A stretch of DNA of 64,000 nucleotides, taken from contig NZ_JAVIZX010000001.1 of NCBI RefSeq assembly GCF_031453675.1, positions 3,928,001 through 3,992,000 of the forward strand. Reading direction: 5' to 3'. Below the pieces are notes generated by a model. The model ran no database searches, was not told the origin of the DNA, and was given only the letters and a program-made list of their open reading frames with translations. The translations under genes and the position numbers were made by a program. Below are positions 37,649 to 46,682 of this stretch, one piece after another. The DNA comes from Paracidovorax wautersii (lineage in GTDB: Bacteria > Pseudomonadota > Gammaproteobacteria > Burkholderiales > Burkholderiaceae_C). Each line of letters begins with the position of its first letter. Within the stretch, counting starts at the first letter, position 1.

Positions 37649-38205
37649 CACGCGGCGCCCCCGGGCCTGCAACTGGCGGCCAGGTCGGAGAGATCGAACA
37701 CCGCCCGTGCCACGTGCTGCTCCACGGCGCGCTGCGAGAGCCCGAGCGCCGAGCCCACTTCCGCGTGCGTATGGCCATGCAGGCGCACGCGGGCGAACAC
37801 GTCACGGCGCAGGCGCGGCATGCGGTCGATGCGTGCGATCACGCGCGCCAGCTGCTCGCGCGCGGCAACGATGCGCTCGGCGCTGGGCACCGTGTCGTCC
37901 TGACGCGCGAGCCAGGCTTCCAGGACCGAGGCTTCGGTACGCCGCCGGCGCTGGCCGTCGATCCACAGATTGCGCGCCGCCTGGAACAGCAGCGCCCGCG
38001 CATTGGTGACCGGATGTTCCAGCGCGTGGGCATAGGCCTGCGCAAAGCTGGACTGCGCGATGTCGCCCGCATCGGCAGCGTTGCGCAGCCGCCCGGCCAG
38101 ATAGTGGCGCAGGTCGGCGTAGCTGGCCAGCAGATCGGCCAGCGCCTGGCGCTGCGGCAGCGCGGCGCTGTGGGTCGGTTCCAGGGGTTCGCAGGATGCC
38201 TGCAT
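37648..38205 (-). CDS. FecI-like ECF sigma factor
   Basis: 185 residues. Region 2 (LRHYLAGRLRNAADAGDIAQ, then NARALLFQAARNLWIDGQRR) and region 4 (MPRLRRDVFARVRLHGHTHA then EVGSALGLSQRAVEQHVARA) are clear for the iron-starvation ECF group. I chose ATG 38205; an in-frame ATG at 38235 adds 10 residues but would overlap the candidate Fur box. It directs transcription of the neighbouring receptor gene when FecR relays the signal. First gene of the sigma-fecR-receptor-PepSY cassette. Confidence 0.92.
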   Translation of the reverse strand: MQASCEPLEPTHSAALPQRQALADLLASYADLRHYLAGRLRNAADAGDIAQSSFAQAYAHALEHPVTNARALLFQAARNLWIDGQRRRRTEASVLEAWLARQDDTVPSAERIVAAREQLARVIARIDRMPRLRRDVFARVRLHGHTHAEVGSALGLSQRAVEQHVARAVFDLSDLAASCRPGGAA

Positions 38206-38217
38206 GCGATGCCATTT

Positions 38218-38236
38218 ATTGCAAATCGTTCGCATT
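38218..38236. promoter_or_regulatory. Candidate Fur box upstream of the ECF sigma gene
   Basis: ATTGCAAATCGTTCGCATT resembles the 19-bp Fur consensus, particularly the GCAAAT...TTCGCATT style found before iron-starvation sigma genes. It ends 13 bases before the chosen ATG, so Fur with iron would block expression. Imperfect symmetry keeps confidence moderate. Confidence 0.6.
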
Positions 38237-38270
38237 CTAGGGCGCAACCGATGCCCCTGCCGGTCGTTTT

Positions 38271-39386
38271 TCAGAACAGGCAGCCCTGCCCCCGCGCCAA
38301 TGCGGGCCGGAACTGGGTGACATCCAGTTCGATGCGCCGGCGGTTCAGACCCAGGCGCCGGCAGGCGTGGGCGAAGCGCTGGCGCAGCAGGTCGGCCCAC
38401 AGCCCCGTGCCCTTCATGCGCGTGGCGTGGTCGGCGTCGTACGCCTTGCCGGCCGCACGGCCGGCCTCGTCGATGCCGTGGAGGTCCTGGATGCGCGCCA
38501 GCACCCGCGCGGCGCGCTGGGGGTAGTGCTGCTCCAGCCATTCGCGCATGAGCGGGTTCACCTCCCACGGCAGGCGCACGACGGTGTAGAAGGCCGACGT
38601 GGCGCCCGCATCGCGCGCGGCCTCCAGCACCTGCTCCATGTCTTCGTTGATGAAGGGGATCTGCGGCGCCACGCTCACGCCCACCGGAATGCCGGCCTCG
38701 GCCAGCGTGCGGATGGTGCGCAGCCGCCGGTGCGGGGCGGCCGCGCGCGGCTCCAGGATGCGGGCCAGGCGCGCATCCAGCGTGGTGATCGTGACGTAGG
38801 CCGCAGCAAGCCGCTCGTGCGCCAGGGGTGCCAGCAGGTCCACATCGCGTTCCACGCCGCTGGACTTGGTGATGAGCGAGAACGGATGGCGCGCATCGCG
38901 CATCACCTCGATGAGGCCGCGCGTCAAGCGCAGCTCCCGTTCCACGGGCTGGTAGCAGTCCGTCGCCGAGCCGATATTGACCAGCGTGGGCACGTGCGCC
39001 GGCCGGGCCAGTTCGCGGCGCAACAGGTCGGCGATGTTGTGCTTGGCGATGATCTGCGTCTCGAAGTCCAGCCCCGGCGACAGGTTCAGGTAGCTGTGCG
39101 TGGGCCGCGCGTAGCAATACACGCAGCCATGCTCGCAGCCGCGGTAGGGGTTCACGGACTGGTCGAAGAAGATGTCGGGCGAGTCGTTGCTTGTCAGCGC
39201 GCTGCGCGCCGTCTCCAGGATGACCCGGGTGGCAGGGGCCGCTGCGGGCTCGCCGCCGTGCACCTCGTCCAGCGTGCTCCAGCCGTCGTCGAACGCATCG
39301 CGTGCCTCGCGCGAGAAGCGGTGGGCGTGCTGCGAGGCCAGCCCGCGGCCCTTGATGGCTTGGACGGGAATGAAGGCGTCGGACAT
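38271..39386 (-). CDS. PA0069-family radical SAM protein (spore photoproduct lyase-like)
   Basis: 371 residues. Radical SAM cluster motif Cx3Cx2C in RGCEHGCVYCYARPTHSYL (Cys84, Cys88, Cys91). GRGLASQHAHRFSREARD at the N-terminus and VNIGSATDCYQPVERELRLT are typical of the PA0069/SplB-related COG1533 family. Biochemical role is not established; relation to spore photoproduct lyase suggests DNA repair. A LexA-type box lies 24 bases upstream of the ATG, which supports a DNA-damage role. It is divergent from rnk and tail-to-head with the sigma gene but unrelated to iron uptake. Confidence 0.92.
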   Translation of the reverse strand: MSDAFIPVQAIKGRGLASQHAHRFSREARDAFDDGWSTLDEVHGGEPAAAPATRVILETARSALTSNDSPDIFFDQSVNPYRGCEHGCVYCYARPTHSYLNLSPGLDFETQIIAKHNIADLLRRELARPAHVPTLVNIGSATDCYQPVERELRLTRGLIEVMRDARHPFSLITKSSGVERDVDLLAPLAHERLAAAYVTITTLDARLARILEPRAAAPHRRLRTIRTLAEAGIPVGVSVAPQIPFINEDMEQVLEAARDAGATSAFYTVVRLPWEVNPLMREWLEQHYPQRAARVLARIQDLHGIDEAGRAAGKAYDADHATRMKGTGLWADLLRQRFAHACRRLGLNRRRIELDVTQFRPALARGQGCLF

Positions 39387-39409
39387 GGCGGCAGGCGTGC
39401 TTGAAGTAA

Positions 39410-39425
39410 CTGTTTAAATATACAG
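39410..39425. promoter_or_regulatory. LexA (SOS) box upstream of the radical SAM gene
   Basis: CTGT-TTAAATAT-ACAG is an exact CTGT-N8-ACAG LexA site with an AT-only centre. On the minus strand the wider site reads TACTGTATATTTAAACAGTT, very near the E. coli consensus. It lies 24 bases before the radical SAM ATG and about 155 before rnk, so the former is the likely target. Confidence 0.85.
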
Positions 39426-39580
39426 TACTTATCAGACACGTGCCTGCCGGCTGCCGTCGTTCGGCGGGCTCGTGGCCGCGGCCATTGCCCCGCCGCCGCA
39501 GTGCGAGATTGCGCGTGGGCTACAGTCCCGCCCTTTCATCGAACCCTTTCCAACCACCCCTCCATCACAAGGTGAACACC

Positions 39581-39994
39581 ATGGCGCGCAAGCCCTCCAT
39601 CACACTGTCCTCCCTGGACGTGGACCGCATCGAAGCCCTCATGGCCGGCATTCCGGCCAGCGCCTTCCCGGGCAAGGCGGACCTGCAGGCGGAGCTGGAC
39701 CGCGCCGACGTGGTGGCGCCCGAGCAAATGCCCGCCGACGTCGTCACCATGAATTCGACCGTGCAGTTCGCCATCCGCGAGACGGGCAAGGACTTCTGCC
39801 TGAGCCTCGTCTACCCGCGGGACATGGACGGCAGCGCAGACCGCGTGTCGATCTTCGCGCCCGTGGGCAGTGCCCTGCTGGGACTGTCCGTGGGCGACGA
39901 ACTGGCCTGGCCCGGCCCGGGCGGCAAGCCCATGACCGTGCAGGTGAAGCAGATCGTCTACCAGCCCGAGAGCGCGGGCGACCTGCACCGCTGA
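39581..39994 (+). CDS. rnk: Rnk-type nucleoside diphosphate kinase regulator (GreA/GreB-like)
   Basis: 137 residues, the Rnk length. N-terminal short coiled coil (LSSLDVDRIEALMAG) and a C-terminal GreA/GreB FKBP-like domain (VTMNSTVQFAIRETGKDFCL ... SIFAPVGSALLGLSVGDELA). Rnk binds RNA polymerase near the secondary channel but lacks the acidic cleavage tip of GreA. ATG 39581 starts the conserved block. The ORF is open further upstream but without family similarity. Confidence 0.93.
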   Translation: MARKPSITLSSLDVDRIEALMAGIPASAFPGKADLQAELDRADVVAPEQMPADVVTMNSTVQFAIRETGKDFCLSLVYPRDMDGSADRVSIFAPVGSALLGLSVGDELAWPGPGGKPMTVQVKQIVYQPESAGDLHR

Positions 39995-40013
39995 CGGGGC
40001 GACGGCGACGCGC

Positions 40014-41132
40014 TCAGCCCAGCAGCGCGCCCGCCAGCGCCACGGCCAGGCCGGTGCCCACCAGCCCGGCCTGCCAGCGCAGCGCCTGCGTCCACGACGG
40101 CACGTGGCGCTCCACCCGCTGGTACAGCAGCCGCCCCGCCATCAGCGACAGCAGGAAGGCCCCGGCCATGCCCAGAGCGTTGAGCAGCGGCGCGCCCGGC
40201 CACCAGTGGCTGACCAGGGCATTGACCAGCAGGCACACCGGGAAGTGCACCAGGAACACCGAGTACGACATGCGCCCGAGCCGCTGCAGGCGCTCGCCCC
40301 CCTGCGCCGCCCAGGCCGGAGCCGGTTCGCGCAGCAGGAACACGAGGACGATGGCCGTGCACAGCGCCAGGGCGATGCGCCCGCGGAAGTCCACCGCCAG
40401 CGACATCCCGCCCAGGAAGGCCATCGCCGCCAGCCAGAGCCCCGGCCGCGGCGAACGCACCGCCCAGCAGGCCATCATGCCCAGGCCGTAGGCGCCCCAG
40501 AAGTACAGGGCCCACATGTCCAGCCCCGGCTGGCGGTTGAAGACCAGCAGCGACGCCGCCGTGCCGGCCACCACCAGCACCTGGGCCACGCGCGCCTTGC
40601 GCTGCGCCTGCGCCCCCGGCCACAGGCGCACGGCCGCGAACAGCAGCGCCGTCACGGCGAACAGCTGGAAATCGATCGCCACGTACCAGACGCCGGCGGA
40701 CAGGGCCTCTTCGCCCACGATGTCCTGCAGCAGCAGCGCGTTGGCAATCAGCTGCGACAGGCCCGGGTCGGCCGGCACGGACGGGTGGTCCATCCAGGGC
40801 CGCACGGCAGCGGCCGCCAGCACCGCGCCCACCAGCGCGACGGCGTACGGCACAACCAGCCGCACGAAGCGCCGCCCGATCTGCTGCGAGGCGCTGTCGA
40901 AGCGGGCCACGCCGGCGGGCGCCAGGCTGGCCGCCGCCAGGTAGCCGCCCAGCACCAGGAACACCTGCACCGCCATCCGGCCGTAGGTGCTGAACCAGTC
41001 CACGACCGCCGGCATGAGCGGCAGGGCCGCATCCGACATGGGGCCGTAGAACGCGAGGTGGTGGCAGACGATGGTGGCGCAGGCCAGGCCCTTGATCGCG
41101 TCGATCAAGGTATTGCGGGACGAGGAAGACAT
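40014..41132 (-). CDS. Acyltransferase 3 (OafA/YrhL-like) membrane protein
   Basis: 372 residues with about ten membrane helices. DAIKGLACATIVCHHLAFYG near the N-terminus and GRMSYSVFLVHFPVCLLVNA near the C-terminus are characteristic of the acyltransferase 3 family, which O-acetylates or acylates cell-surface sugars. The target cannot be inferred; no surface-polysaccharide genes are nearby. I chose ATG 41132; an upstream in-frame start would add 37 residues not like the family. Confidence 0.9.
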   Translation of the reverse strand: MSSSSRNTLIDAIKGLACATIVCHHLAFYGPMSDAALPLMPAVVDWFSTYGRMAVQVFLVLGGYLAAASLAPAGVARFDSASQQIGRRFVRLVVPYAVALVGAVLAAAAVRPWMDHPSVPADPGLSQLIANALLLQDIVGEEALSAGVWYVAIDFQLFAVTALLFAAVRLWPGAQAQRKARVAQVLVVAGTAASLLVFNRQPGLDMWALYFWGAYGLGMMACWAVRSPRPGLWLAAMAFLGGMSLAVDFRGRIALALCTAIVLVFLLREPAPAWAAQGGERLQRLGRMSYSVFLVHFPVCLLVNALVSHWWPGAPLLNALGMAGAFLLSLMAGRLLYQRVERHVPSWTQALRWQAGLVGTGLAVALAGALLG

Positions 41133-41363
41133 GCGGAAGGCGGAAAGCAGAAGCGCAGCGCGGCGGTGCTGTGGAGGGGATGCCTGCGGGGCAAAGCCCG
41201 CTATTGTGCCCCTGGCGTGCATCGCGTGCACGCCCCTGCGCACCGCGCCTTGCCCGTTGTGCCGGCCACATGACGGAGCGCGCTGCCGCGCGAGGGGCGC
41301 CGCCGCGCAGCGGCCGGTGCGCGGACGGCGGGCGCGGGTCCGCCCGCCTCCGTGCCGCCCGCG

Positions 41364-42323
41364 TCAGGCCAGGGCCAGCCGTTCGCGCGCTGCGCGGTAC
41401 TCGCGCTCCAGGCGGGCGACCAGTTCGCCGGCGCCCACCACGGCATCGACCGCGCCGATGCCCTGGCCGCAGCCCCAGATGTCCTTCCAGGCCTTGGCCG
41501 CGCCAGCGCCGGCGAAGTTCATCGCGCTCGGGTCGGACACCGGCAGGTTGGCCGGGTCCAGCCCTGCCGCAACGATGGACGGCGCCAGGTAGTTGCCGTG
41601 CACACCGGTGAACAGGTTGGAGTAGACGATGTCGTCGGAGTCGGCATCGACGATGGCCTGCTTGTACGCGTCGCTGGCGCGCGCCTCGTGCGTCGCGATG
41701 AAGGCCGAGCCGATGTACGCGAAGTCGGCGCCCATGGCCTGCGCGGCCAGCACCGCGCCGCCCGAGGCGATGGAGCCCGACAGCGCCACCGGGCCGTCGA
41801 ACCACTGGCGGATTTCCTGGATCAGCGCGAACGGGCTCTTCACGCCCGCATGGCCGCCGGCACCGGCCGCCACGGCGATCAGGCCGTCGGCACCCTTCTC
41901 GATCGCCTTGTGGGCGAACTTGTTGTTGATGATGTCGTGCAGCACCACGCCGCCCCAGCCGTGCACGGCCTGGTTCACGTCCTCGCGCGCGCCCAGGCTG
42001 GTGATGACGATGGGCACCTTGTACTTGGCGCACACCTGCATGTCGTGCTCCAGCCGGTCATTGCTCTTGTGCACGATCTGGTTGATGGCGAAGGGGGCCG
42101 AGGGGCGGTCGGGGTTCGCCCGGTCCCACGCGGCCAGGGTCTCGGTGATTTCCGCCAGCCACTCGTCGAGCAGTTCCGCAGGCCGCGCATTGAGCGCCGG
42201 CATGGAGCCCACGATGCCGGCCTGGCACTGCGCGATGACCAGCTTGGGGTTGCTGATGATGAACAGCGGCGAGCCGATCACCGGCAAGGCGAGTTTTTGA
42301 AGCACGGGCGGCAACTGGGCCAT
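41364..42323 (-). CDS. Nitronate monooxygenase / FMN-dependent 2-nitropropane dioxygenase-like
   Basis: 319 residues. FMN TIM-barrel of the NMO family: PVIGSPLFIISNPKLVIAQC, ALNARPAELLDEWL, VVLHDIINNKFAHKAIEKGA, AAGAGGHAGVKSPFALIQEI (with the conserved catalytic His) and GADFAYIGSAFIATHEA. AGGAG lies 7 bases before the ATG. The family detoxifies nitronates such as propionate 3-nitronate, although many members have other, unknown substrates. It is monocistronic as far as can be seen. Confidence 0.93.
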   Translation of the reverse strand: MAQLPPVLQKLALPVIGSPLFIISNPKLVIAQCQAGIVGSMPALNARPAELLDEWLAEITETLAAWDRANPDRPSAPFAINQIVHKSNDRLEHDMQVCAKYKVPIVITSLGAREDVNQAVHGWGGVVLHDIINNKFAHKAIEKGADGLIAVAAGAGGHAGVKSPFALIQEIRQWFDGPVALSGSIASGGAVLAAQAMGADFAYIGSAFIATHEARASDAYKQAIVDADSDDIVYSNLFTGVHGNYLAPSIVAAGLDPANLPVSDPSAMNFAGAGAAKAWKDIWGCGQGIGAVDAVVGAGELVARLEREYRAARERLALA

Positions 42324-42359
42324 GGCGGGTCTCCTGTGTTGAATACGAACCAAAACCGG

Positions 42360-42415
42360 CTGCAGCGCTTATCCATCAAGCGCAAGCAGCTATTAATTCA
42401 ATAGCAAATACTTCT
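42360..42415. repeat. Interspersed repeat, copy 5
   Basis: TGCAGCGCTTATCCATCAAG then CGCAAGCAGCTATTAATTCA then ATAGCAAATA. This is the clearest full-length copy. Read on the minus strand it aligns over about 38 bases with copy 7 inside the MltB-like gene at 53895. It lies between the acyl-CoA dehydrogenase and nitronate monooxygenase genes. Confidence 0.85.
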
Positions 42416-42573
42416 GCATCCTGCTGTGCCGCCGCGACCGAGGGCTCTGCCGCGCACAGCCCAGGCCGCCCGGCGGCGGCTGCATGCCGGCGACCGCGCG
42501 GCCATCGCTCGCCACCTCTTGCCGCAGGCGATGCGAGGACGAGGCAGCGCGGCCACGCGGGGCGATGCGCCGT

Positions 42574-44394
42574 TCAGAACGCGTCCAGCGGCAACGCCGT
42601 CACGCTGCCCGCGCCTTCGACGATCGCATCGCGCAGGCCGCCGGCCTTGACGAGGATGTGCTCGGCATAGAAGCGCGCAGTGGCGATCTTCGCGTTCAGG
42701 AACGCCGTGTCCTGTCCCGTGGGCAACAGCGTCTGCGCCACCAGCAGGGCCCGCGCCATCTGCCAGCCGGCCACCAGGTTGCCCGCCAGCATCAGGTAGG
42801 GCACGCTGCCCGCGAAGACGGCGTTGGGGTCGGACTTGGTCTGGCCGGCCACGAAGCCCACCACGTCCACGAAGGCCTGCCGCGCCGCGGCCAGGCGCTG
42901 CGCGACGGCGCGGGCGGCCTCGGTACCGCTGGCCTGCAGTTCGGCCTCGGTCTTCTCGACCTGGGCTGCCAGGGCCTGGGCGGTCTGGCCGCCGTCGCGC
43001 GCCGTTTTGCGGCCCACCAGGTCGTTGGCCTGGATGGCGGTGGTGCCTTCGTAGATGGTGAGGATCTTGGCGTCGCGGTAGTACTGCGCCGCGCCCGTCT
43101 CCTCGATGAAGCCCATGCCGCCGTGCACCTGCACGCCCAGGCTGGTCACCTCCAGGCTCATCTCGGTGCTGTAGCCCTTGACCAGCGGCACCAGGAATTC
43201 GTAGAACGCCGCGTTGTCCTTAGCAACACGGGCATCCGGGTGGTGGTGGGACGCGTCGTAGGCGGCCGCAGCCGTGGTGGCCATGGCGCGGCAGCCCTCG
43301 GTGTAGGCCCGCATCGTCATCAACATGCGGCGCACGTCAGGGTGGTGGATGATGGGCGCGCTGCCCGCCACGCTGCCGTCCACGGGACGGCTCTGCACGC
43401 GGTCGCGGGCGTAGCCCACGGCCTTCTGGTAGGCACGCTCGGCGATGGCGATGCCCTGCAGGCCCACGGCATAGCGGGCGGCATTCATCATGATGAACAT
43501 GTATTCCAGGCCGCGGTTCTCTTCGCCCACCAGATAGCCCACGGCGCCGGGTCCGGCGCTGTCCGCGATGCTCGCCGCCAGGCCGTCGCCGAACTGCAGC
43601 ACGGCCGTGGGCGAGGCCTTGATGCCCAGCTTGTGTTCGATGGAGACGCAGTGCGCATCGTTGCGCTCGCCCAGCGAGCCGTCTGCGTTCACCAGGAACT
43701 TGGGCACCACGAACAGGCTGATGCCCTTGACGCCCTCCGGCGCACCGGCCACGCGCGCCAGCACCAGGTGCACGATGTTGGCGGCCATGTCGTGCTCGCC
43801 GTAGGTGATGAAGATCTTGGTGCCGAAGACCTTGTAGCTGCCATCGCCCTGCGGCTCGGCGCGCGTGCGCACCAGAGCGAGGTCACTGCCGGCCTGCGGC
43901 TCGGTCAGGTTCATGGTGCCGGTCCATTCGCCCGTCACCAGCTTCTCCAGGTAGGTGGCCTTGAGCTGCTCGCTGCCGGCGGTGATCAGCGCCTCGATGG
44001 CGCCATCGGTCAGCAGCGGGCACAGGGCGAAGCTCATGTTGGCGCTGTTCAGCATCTCGCTGCAGGCCGCGCCGATGGTCTTGGGCAGACCCTGGCCGCC
44101 GAAGCCGGCCGGGTGCTGCAGGCCCTGCCAACCGCCTTCGGCGTACTGGCGGAAGGCCTCCTTGAAACCTGGCGTGGTCGTGACCACGCCGTCTTTCCAC
44201 GACGAAGGGTTGCGGTCGCCCTCCACGTTCAGCGGAGCGACCACGCCCTCGGTGAACTTGGCGCACTCCTCCAGCACCGCCTGCGCAGTCTCCAGGCCCG
44301 CATCCTCGAAGCCAGGCAGTTGCGCAACCTGGTCGATGCGCGCCAGGTGCTCGATGGCGAACAGCATGTCCTTGACGGGGGCGGTGTAGCTCAT
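42574..44394 (-). CDS. Acyl-CoA dehydrogenase (C-terminally extended type)
   Basis: 606 residues, the long form with a C-terminal extra domain (DUF5937/AcylCoA_DH_N-type family often annotated 'acyl-CoA dehydrogenase C-terminal domain-containing'). Motifs MNLTEPQAGSDLALVRTRAE and GTKIFITYGEHDMAANIVHL (FAD/substrate), and YEGTTAIQANDLVGRK (C-terminal catalytic-Glu region). It introduces a 2,3-double bond into acyl-CoA and hands electrons to ETF, whose genes lie immediately upstream. CGGAGA precedes the ATG. Confidence 0.95.
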   Translation of the reverse strand: MSYTAPVKDMLFAIEHLARIDQVAQLPGFEDAGLETAQAVLEECAKFTEGVVAPLNVEGDRNPSSWKDGVVTTTPGFKEAFRQYAEGGWQGLQHPAGFGGQGLPKTIGAACSEMLNSANMSFALCPLLTDGAIEALITAGSEQLKATYLEKLVTGEWTGTMNLTEPQAGSDLALVRTRAEPQGDGSYKVFGTKIFITYGEHDMAANIVHLVLARVAGAPEGVKGISLFVVPKFLVNADGSLGERNDAHCVSIEHKLGIKASPTAVLQFGDGLAASIADSAGPGAVGYLVGEENRGLEYMFIMMNAARYAVGLQGIAIAERAYQKAVGYARDRVQSRPVDGSVAGSAPIIHHPDVRRMLMTMRAYTEGCRAMATTAAAAYDASHHHPDARVAKDNAAFYEFLVPLVKGYSTEMSLEVTSLGVQVHGGMGFIEETGAAQYYRDAKILTIYEGTTAIQANDLVGRKTARDGGQTAQALAAQVEKTEAELQASGTEAARAVAQRLAAARQAFVDVVGFVAGQTKSDPNAVFAGSVPYLMLAGNLVAGWQMARALLVAQTLLPTGQDTAFLNAKIATARFYAEHILVKAGGLRDAIVEGAGSVTALPLDAF

Positions 44395-44423
44395 GTCGTT
44401 GTCTCCGGGGGCAAAAAATGTCG

Positions 44424-44450
44424 AAAAAAAGGCATCGCAAGCGATGCCTT
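44424..44450 (-). terminator. Rho-independent terminator of etfBA
   Basis: On the minus strand AAGGCATCGC-TT-GCGATGCCTT forms a 10-bp perfect stem followed by TTTTTTT. It lies between the etfA stop (44480) and the acyl-CoA dehydrogenase start (44394), so the latter probably has its own promoter. Confidence 0.93.
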
Positions 44451-44479
44451 CGTCAGCGCGCTGGCTCGGTCCGCGGCGC

Positions 44480-45412
44480 TTACAGCGCCTTGACCAGCTC
44501 CGGTACGGCGGTAAAGAGATCGGCCTCCAGCCCGTAGTCGGCCACGCTGAAGATCGGCGCCTCGGGGTCCTTGTTGATCGCCACGATCACCTTGGAGTCC
44601 TTCATGCCCGCCAAGTGCTGGATGGCGCCCGAGATGCCGGCTGCGATGTACAGTTGCGGCGCCACGATCTTGCCCGTCTGGCCCACCTGCAGGTCGTTGG
44701 GGGCGTAGCCCGCATCCACCGCTGCGCGGCTGGCGCCGATGGCCGCGCCCAGCTTGTCCGCGAGCGGCGTGATCACTTCGTTGAACTTCTCGCTGCTGCC
44801 CAGCGCCCGGCCACCGGAGACGATGATCTTGGCGGCGGTCAGCTCGGGGCGGTCGCTCTTGGTGACTTCGCGGCCCACGAAGCTGCTCTTGCCGGAGTCG
44901 GCGGCGGCGTCGGCTTTCTCGACCGCAGCGGACCCACCGGTGGCGGCTGCGGCGTCGAAGCCGGTGGTACGCACGGTGATGACCTTCACGCTGTCGCTGC
45001 TTTGCACGGTGGCGATGGCGTTGCCGGCGTAGATGGGGCGCTCGAAGGTGTCGGGGCTGTCCACCTTGGTGATGTCGCTGATCTGGGCGACGTCGAGCTT
45101 GGCAGCCACGCGGGGGGCCACGTTCTTGCCGCCGGCGGTGGCGGGGAACAGGATGTGGCTGTAGTGGGACGCAATGGCGAGCACCTGGGCGGCGACGTTC
45201 TCGGCCAGGCCGTCCTTCAGGCTGGCGCCGTCGGCCAGGATGACTTTGCTGACGCCGGCGATCTGGGCGGCGGCCTGGGCGGCGGCGTCGGCGCCGCTGC
45301 CGGCCACCAGCACGTGCACGTCGCCGCCGCAGGCGATGGCGGCGGTAACGGTGTTCAGGGTGGCGGGCTTGATGCTGGCGTTGTCGTGTTCTGCAATGAC
45401 GAGTGCGGTCAT
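44480..45412 (-). CDS. etfA: Electron transfer flavoprotein alpha subunit
   Basis: 310 residues. The C-terminal FAD domain contains [56 protein letters not shown] and [12 protein letters not shown], the ETF-alpha signature. With EtfB it carries electrons from acyl-CoA dehydrogenases to the ETF:quinone oxidoreductase. AAGGAA precedes the ATG. It follows etfB by 26 bases. Confidence 0.97.
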   Translation of the reverse strand: MTALVIAEHDNASIKPATLNTVTAAIACGGDVHVLVAGSGADAAAQAAAQIAGVSKVILADGASLKDGLAENVAAQVLAIASHYSHILFPATAGGKNVAPRVAAKLDVAQISDITKVDSPDTFERPIYAGNAIATVQSSDSVKVITVRTTGFDAAAATGGSAAVEKADAAADSGKSSFVGREVTKSDRPELTAAKIIVSGGRALGSSEKFNEVITPLADKLGAAIGASRAAVDAGYAPNDLQVGQTGKIVAPQLYIAAGISGAIQHLAGMKDSKVIVAINKDPEAPIFSVADYGLEADLFTAVPELVKAL

Positions 45413-45438
45413 GTCGTGTGTTCCTTGTCTCAGTCCGT

Positions 45439-46188
45439 TCAGATCACTTTGGCTTCGTTCTTCAGCTTGTCGACCAGGGCGGCCACGTCGGCCACCTTGA
45501 CGCCGGCGCCGCGCTTGGCGGGCTCGGTCACCTTCAGGGTCTTCAGGCGCGGCTTGACATCGACGCCCAGGTCTTCGGGCTTGACGGTGTCCAGCTGCTT
45601 CTTCTTGGCCTTCATGATGTTGGGCAGGGTGACGTAGCGCGGCTCGTTCAGGCGCAGGTCGGTGGTCACCACGGCCGGCAGGCTCAGCTGCAGGGTCTCC
45701 AGGCCGCCGTCCACTTCGCGGGTGACGCTCACCTTGTCACCGGCCACTTCGACCTTGGAGGCGAAGGTGGCCTGGGGCAGTTCGGCCAGGGCCGCCAGCA
45801 TCTGGCCGGTCTGGTTGCTGTCGTCGTCGATGGCCTGTTTGCCCAGGATGACCAGGCCGGGTTGTTCCTTGTCCACCAGGGCCTTGAGCAGCTTGGCCAC
45901 GGCCAGGGGCTGCAGCTCTTCGGTGGTCTCCACCAGGATGGCGCGGTCCGCCCCGATGGCCATGGCGGTGCGCAGCGTTTCCTGGCATTGCGTGACCCCG
46001 CAGGAGACGGCGATGACCTCGGTGACCACGCCCTTTTCCTTCAGGCGCACGGCTTCCTCGACGGCGATCTCGTCGAACGGGTTCATGCTCATCTTCACGT
46101 TGGCGATGTCCACCCCCGTGTTGTCCGACTTCACGCGGACCTTCACGTTGTAGTCCACCACGCGTTTGACCGGGACCAAAACCTTCAT
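45439..46188 (-). CDS. etfB: Electron transfer flavoprotein beta subunit
   Basis: 249 residues, the family size. Start [20 protein letters not shown], the AMP/NADH-like binding region and the signature [20 protein letters not shown] are all present. AAGGAG lies 8 bases before the ATG. First gene of the etfBA operon; its promoter is proposed at 46332-46360. Confidence 0.97.
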   Translation of the reverse strand: MKVLVPVKRVVDYNVKVRVKSDNTGVDIANVKMSMNPFDEIAVEEAVRLKEKGVVTEVIAVSCGVTQCQETLRTAMAIGADRAILVETTEELQPLAVAKLLKALVDKEQPGLVILGKQAIDDDSNQTGQMLAALAELPQATFASKVEVAGDKVSVTREVDGGLETLQLSLPAVVTTDLRLNEPRYVTLPNIMKAKKKQLDTVKPEDLGVDVKPRLKTLKVTEPAKRGAGVKVADVAALVDKLKNEAKVI

Positions 46189-46682
46189 TGCTGCGGCTCC
46201 TTGGAAATTGTTGATCGATTGACGTTCACGTAAACCGAACCATTTTATGCCCGGCCTCCGGACCGAATCCCTTCACGGGCTCAGGGTTGCGGCGGCAGCG
46301 GAGAAAAAAGAACGACCGTGCTTTTCGAAGGATTATAGCCAGCCCTTGGGGCGCGGAAAACGCAGGCGGCCTGTGGTGTCGCTGCGGCGACTTTGCTGGT
46401 CCCCGCCGAAGCGGACCGGACGCAGGAGCGAGCCGAGGCGGGCCTGGCACCCGCGGGCAGCGCTAGCGCCCTCTTCCCGATCTGGCGTGCTGCGCCCGTG
46501 CGTTGCGCTCGCGCCCGTCACAGGCAGCATGGCTTTCGGAGGGCAGGTCCGCAGCGGCGGTCCCCCGCGCGGGCCATCTGACGACCGTGCCTTGTCTGGA
46601 ACGGCAGCATGGGCAGCGCGCGGCACTGTACCGTCGCCGCCGCAGGCCGCTCCCTCCCGGCAGCCCGCCCGCTAGGGCTGCA
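46189..46682. other. 494-base gene-free stretch upstream of etfB
   Basis: Holds the candidate etfBA promoter on the minus strand near 46332-46360. The rest is GC-rich with many spurious short frames; none has a ribosome site or recognisable protein. No RNA gene or repeat was recognised. Confidence 0.5.
46332..46360 (-). promoter_or_regulatory. Sigma70-type promoter for etfBA
   Basis: On the minus strand: perfect -10 TATAAT (46337-46332), 17-base spacer, weak -35 TTTTCC (46360-46355). This implies a leader of roughly 140 bases before etfB. Confidence 0.55.

Noticed and set aside
46393-46675. A small protein gene upstream of etfB
   Set aside because: Several overlapping short frames exist on both strands, none with a ribosome site, motif or sensible composition.
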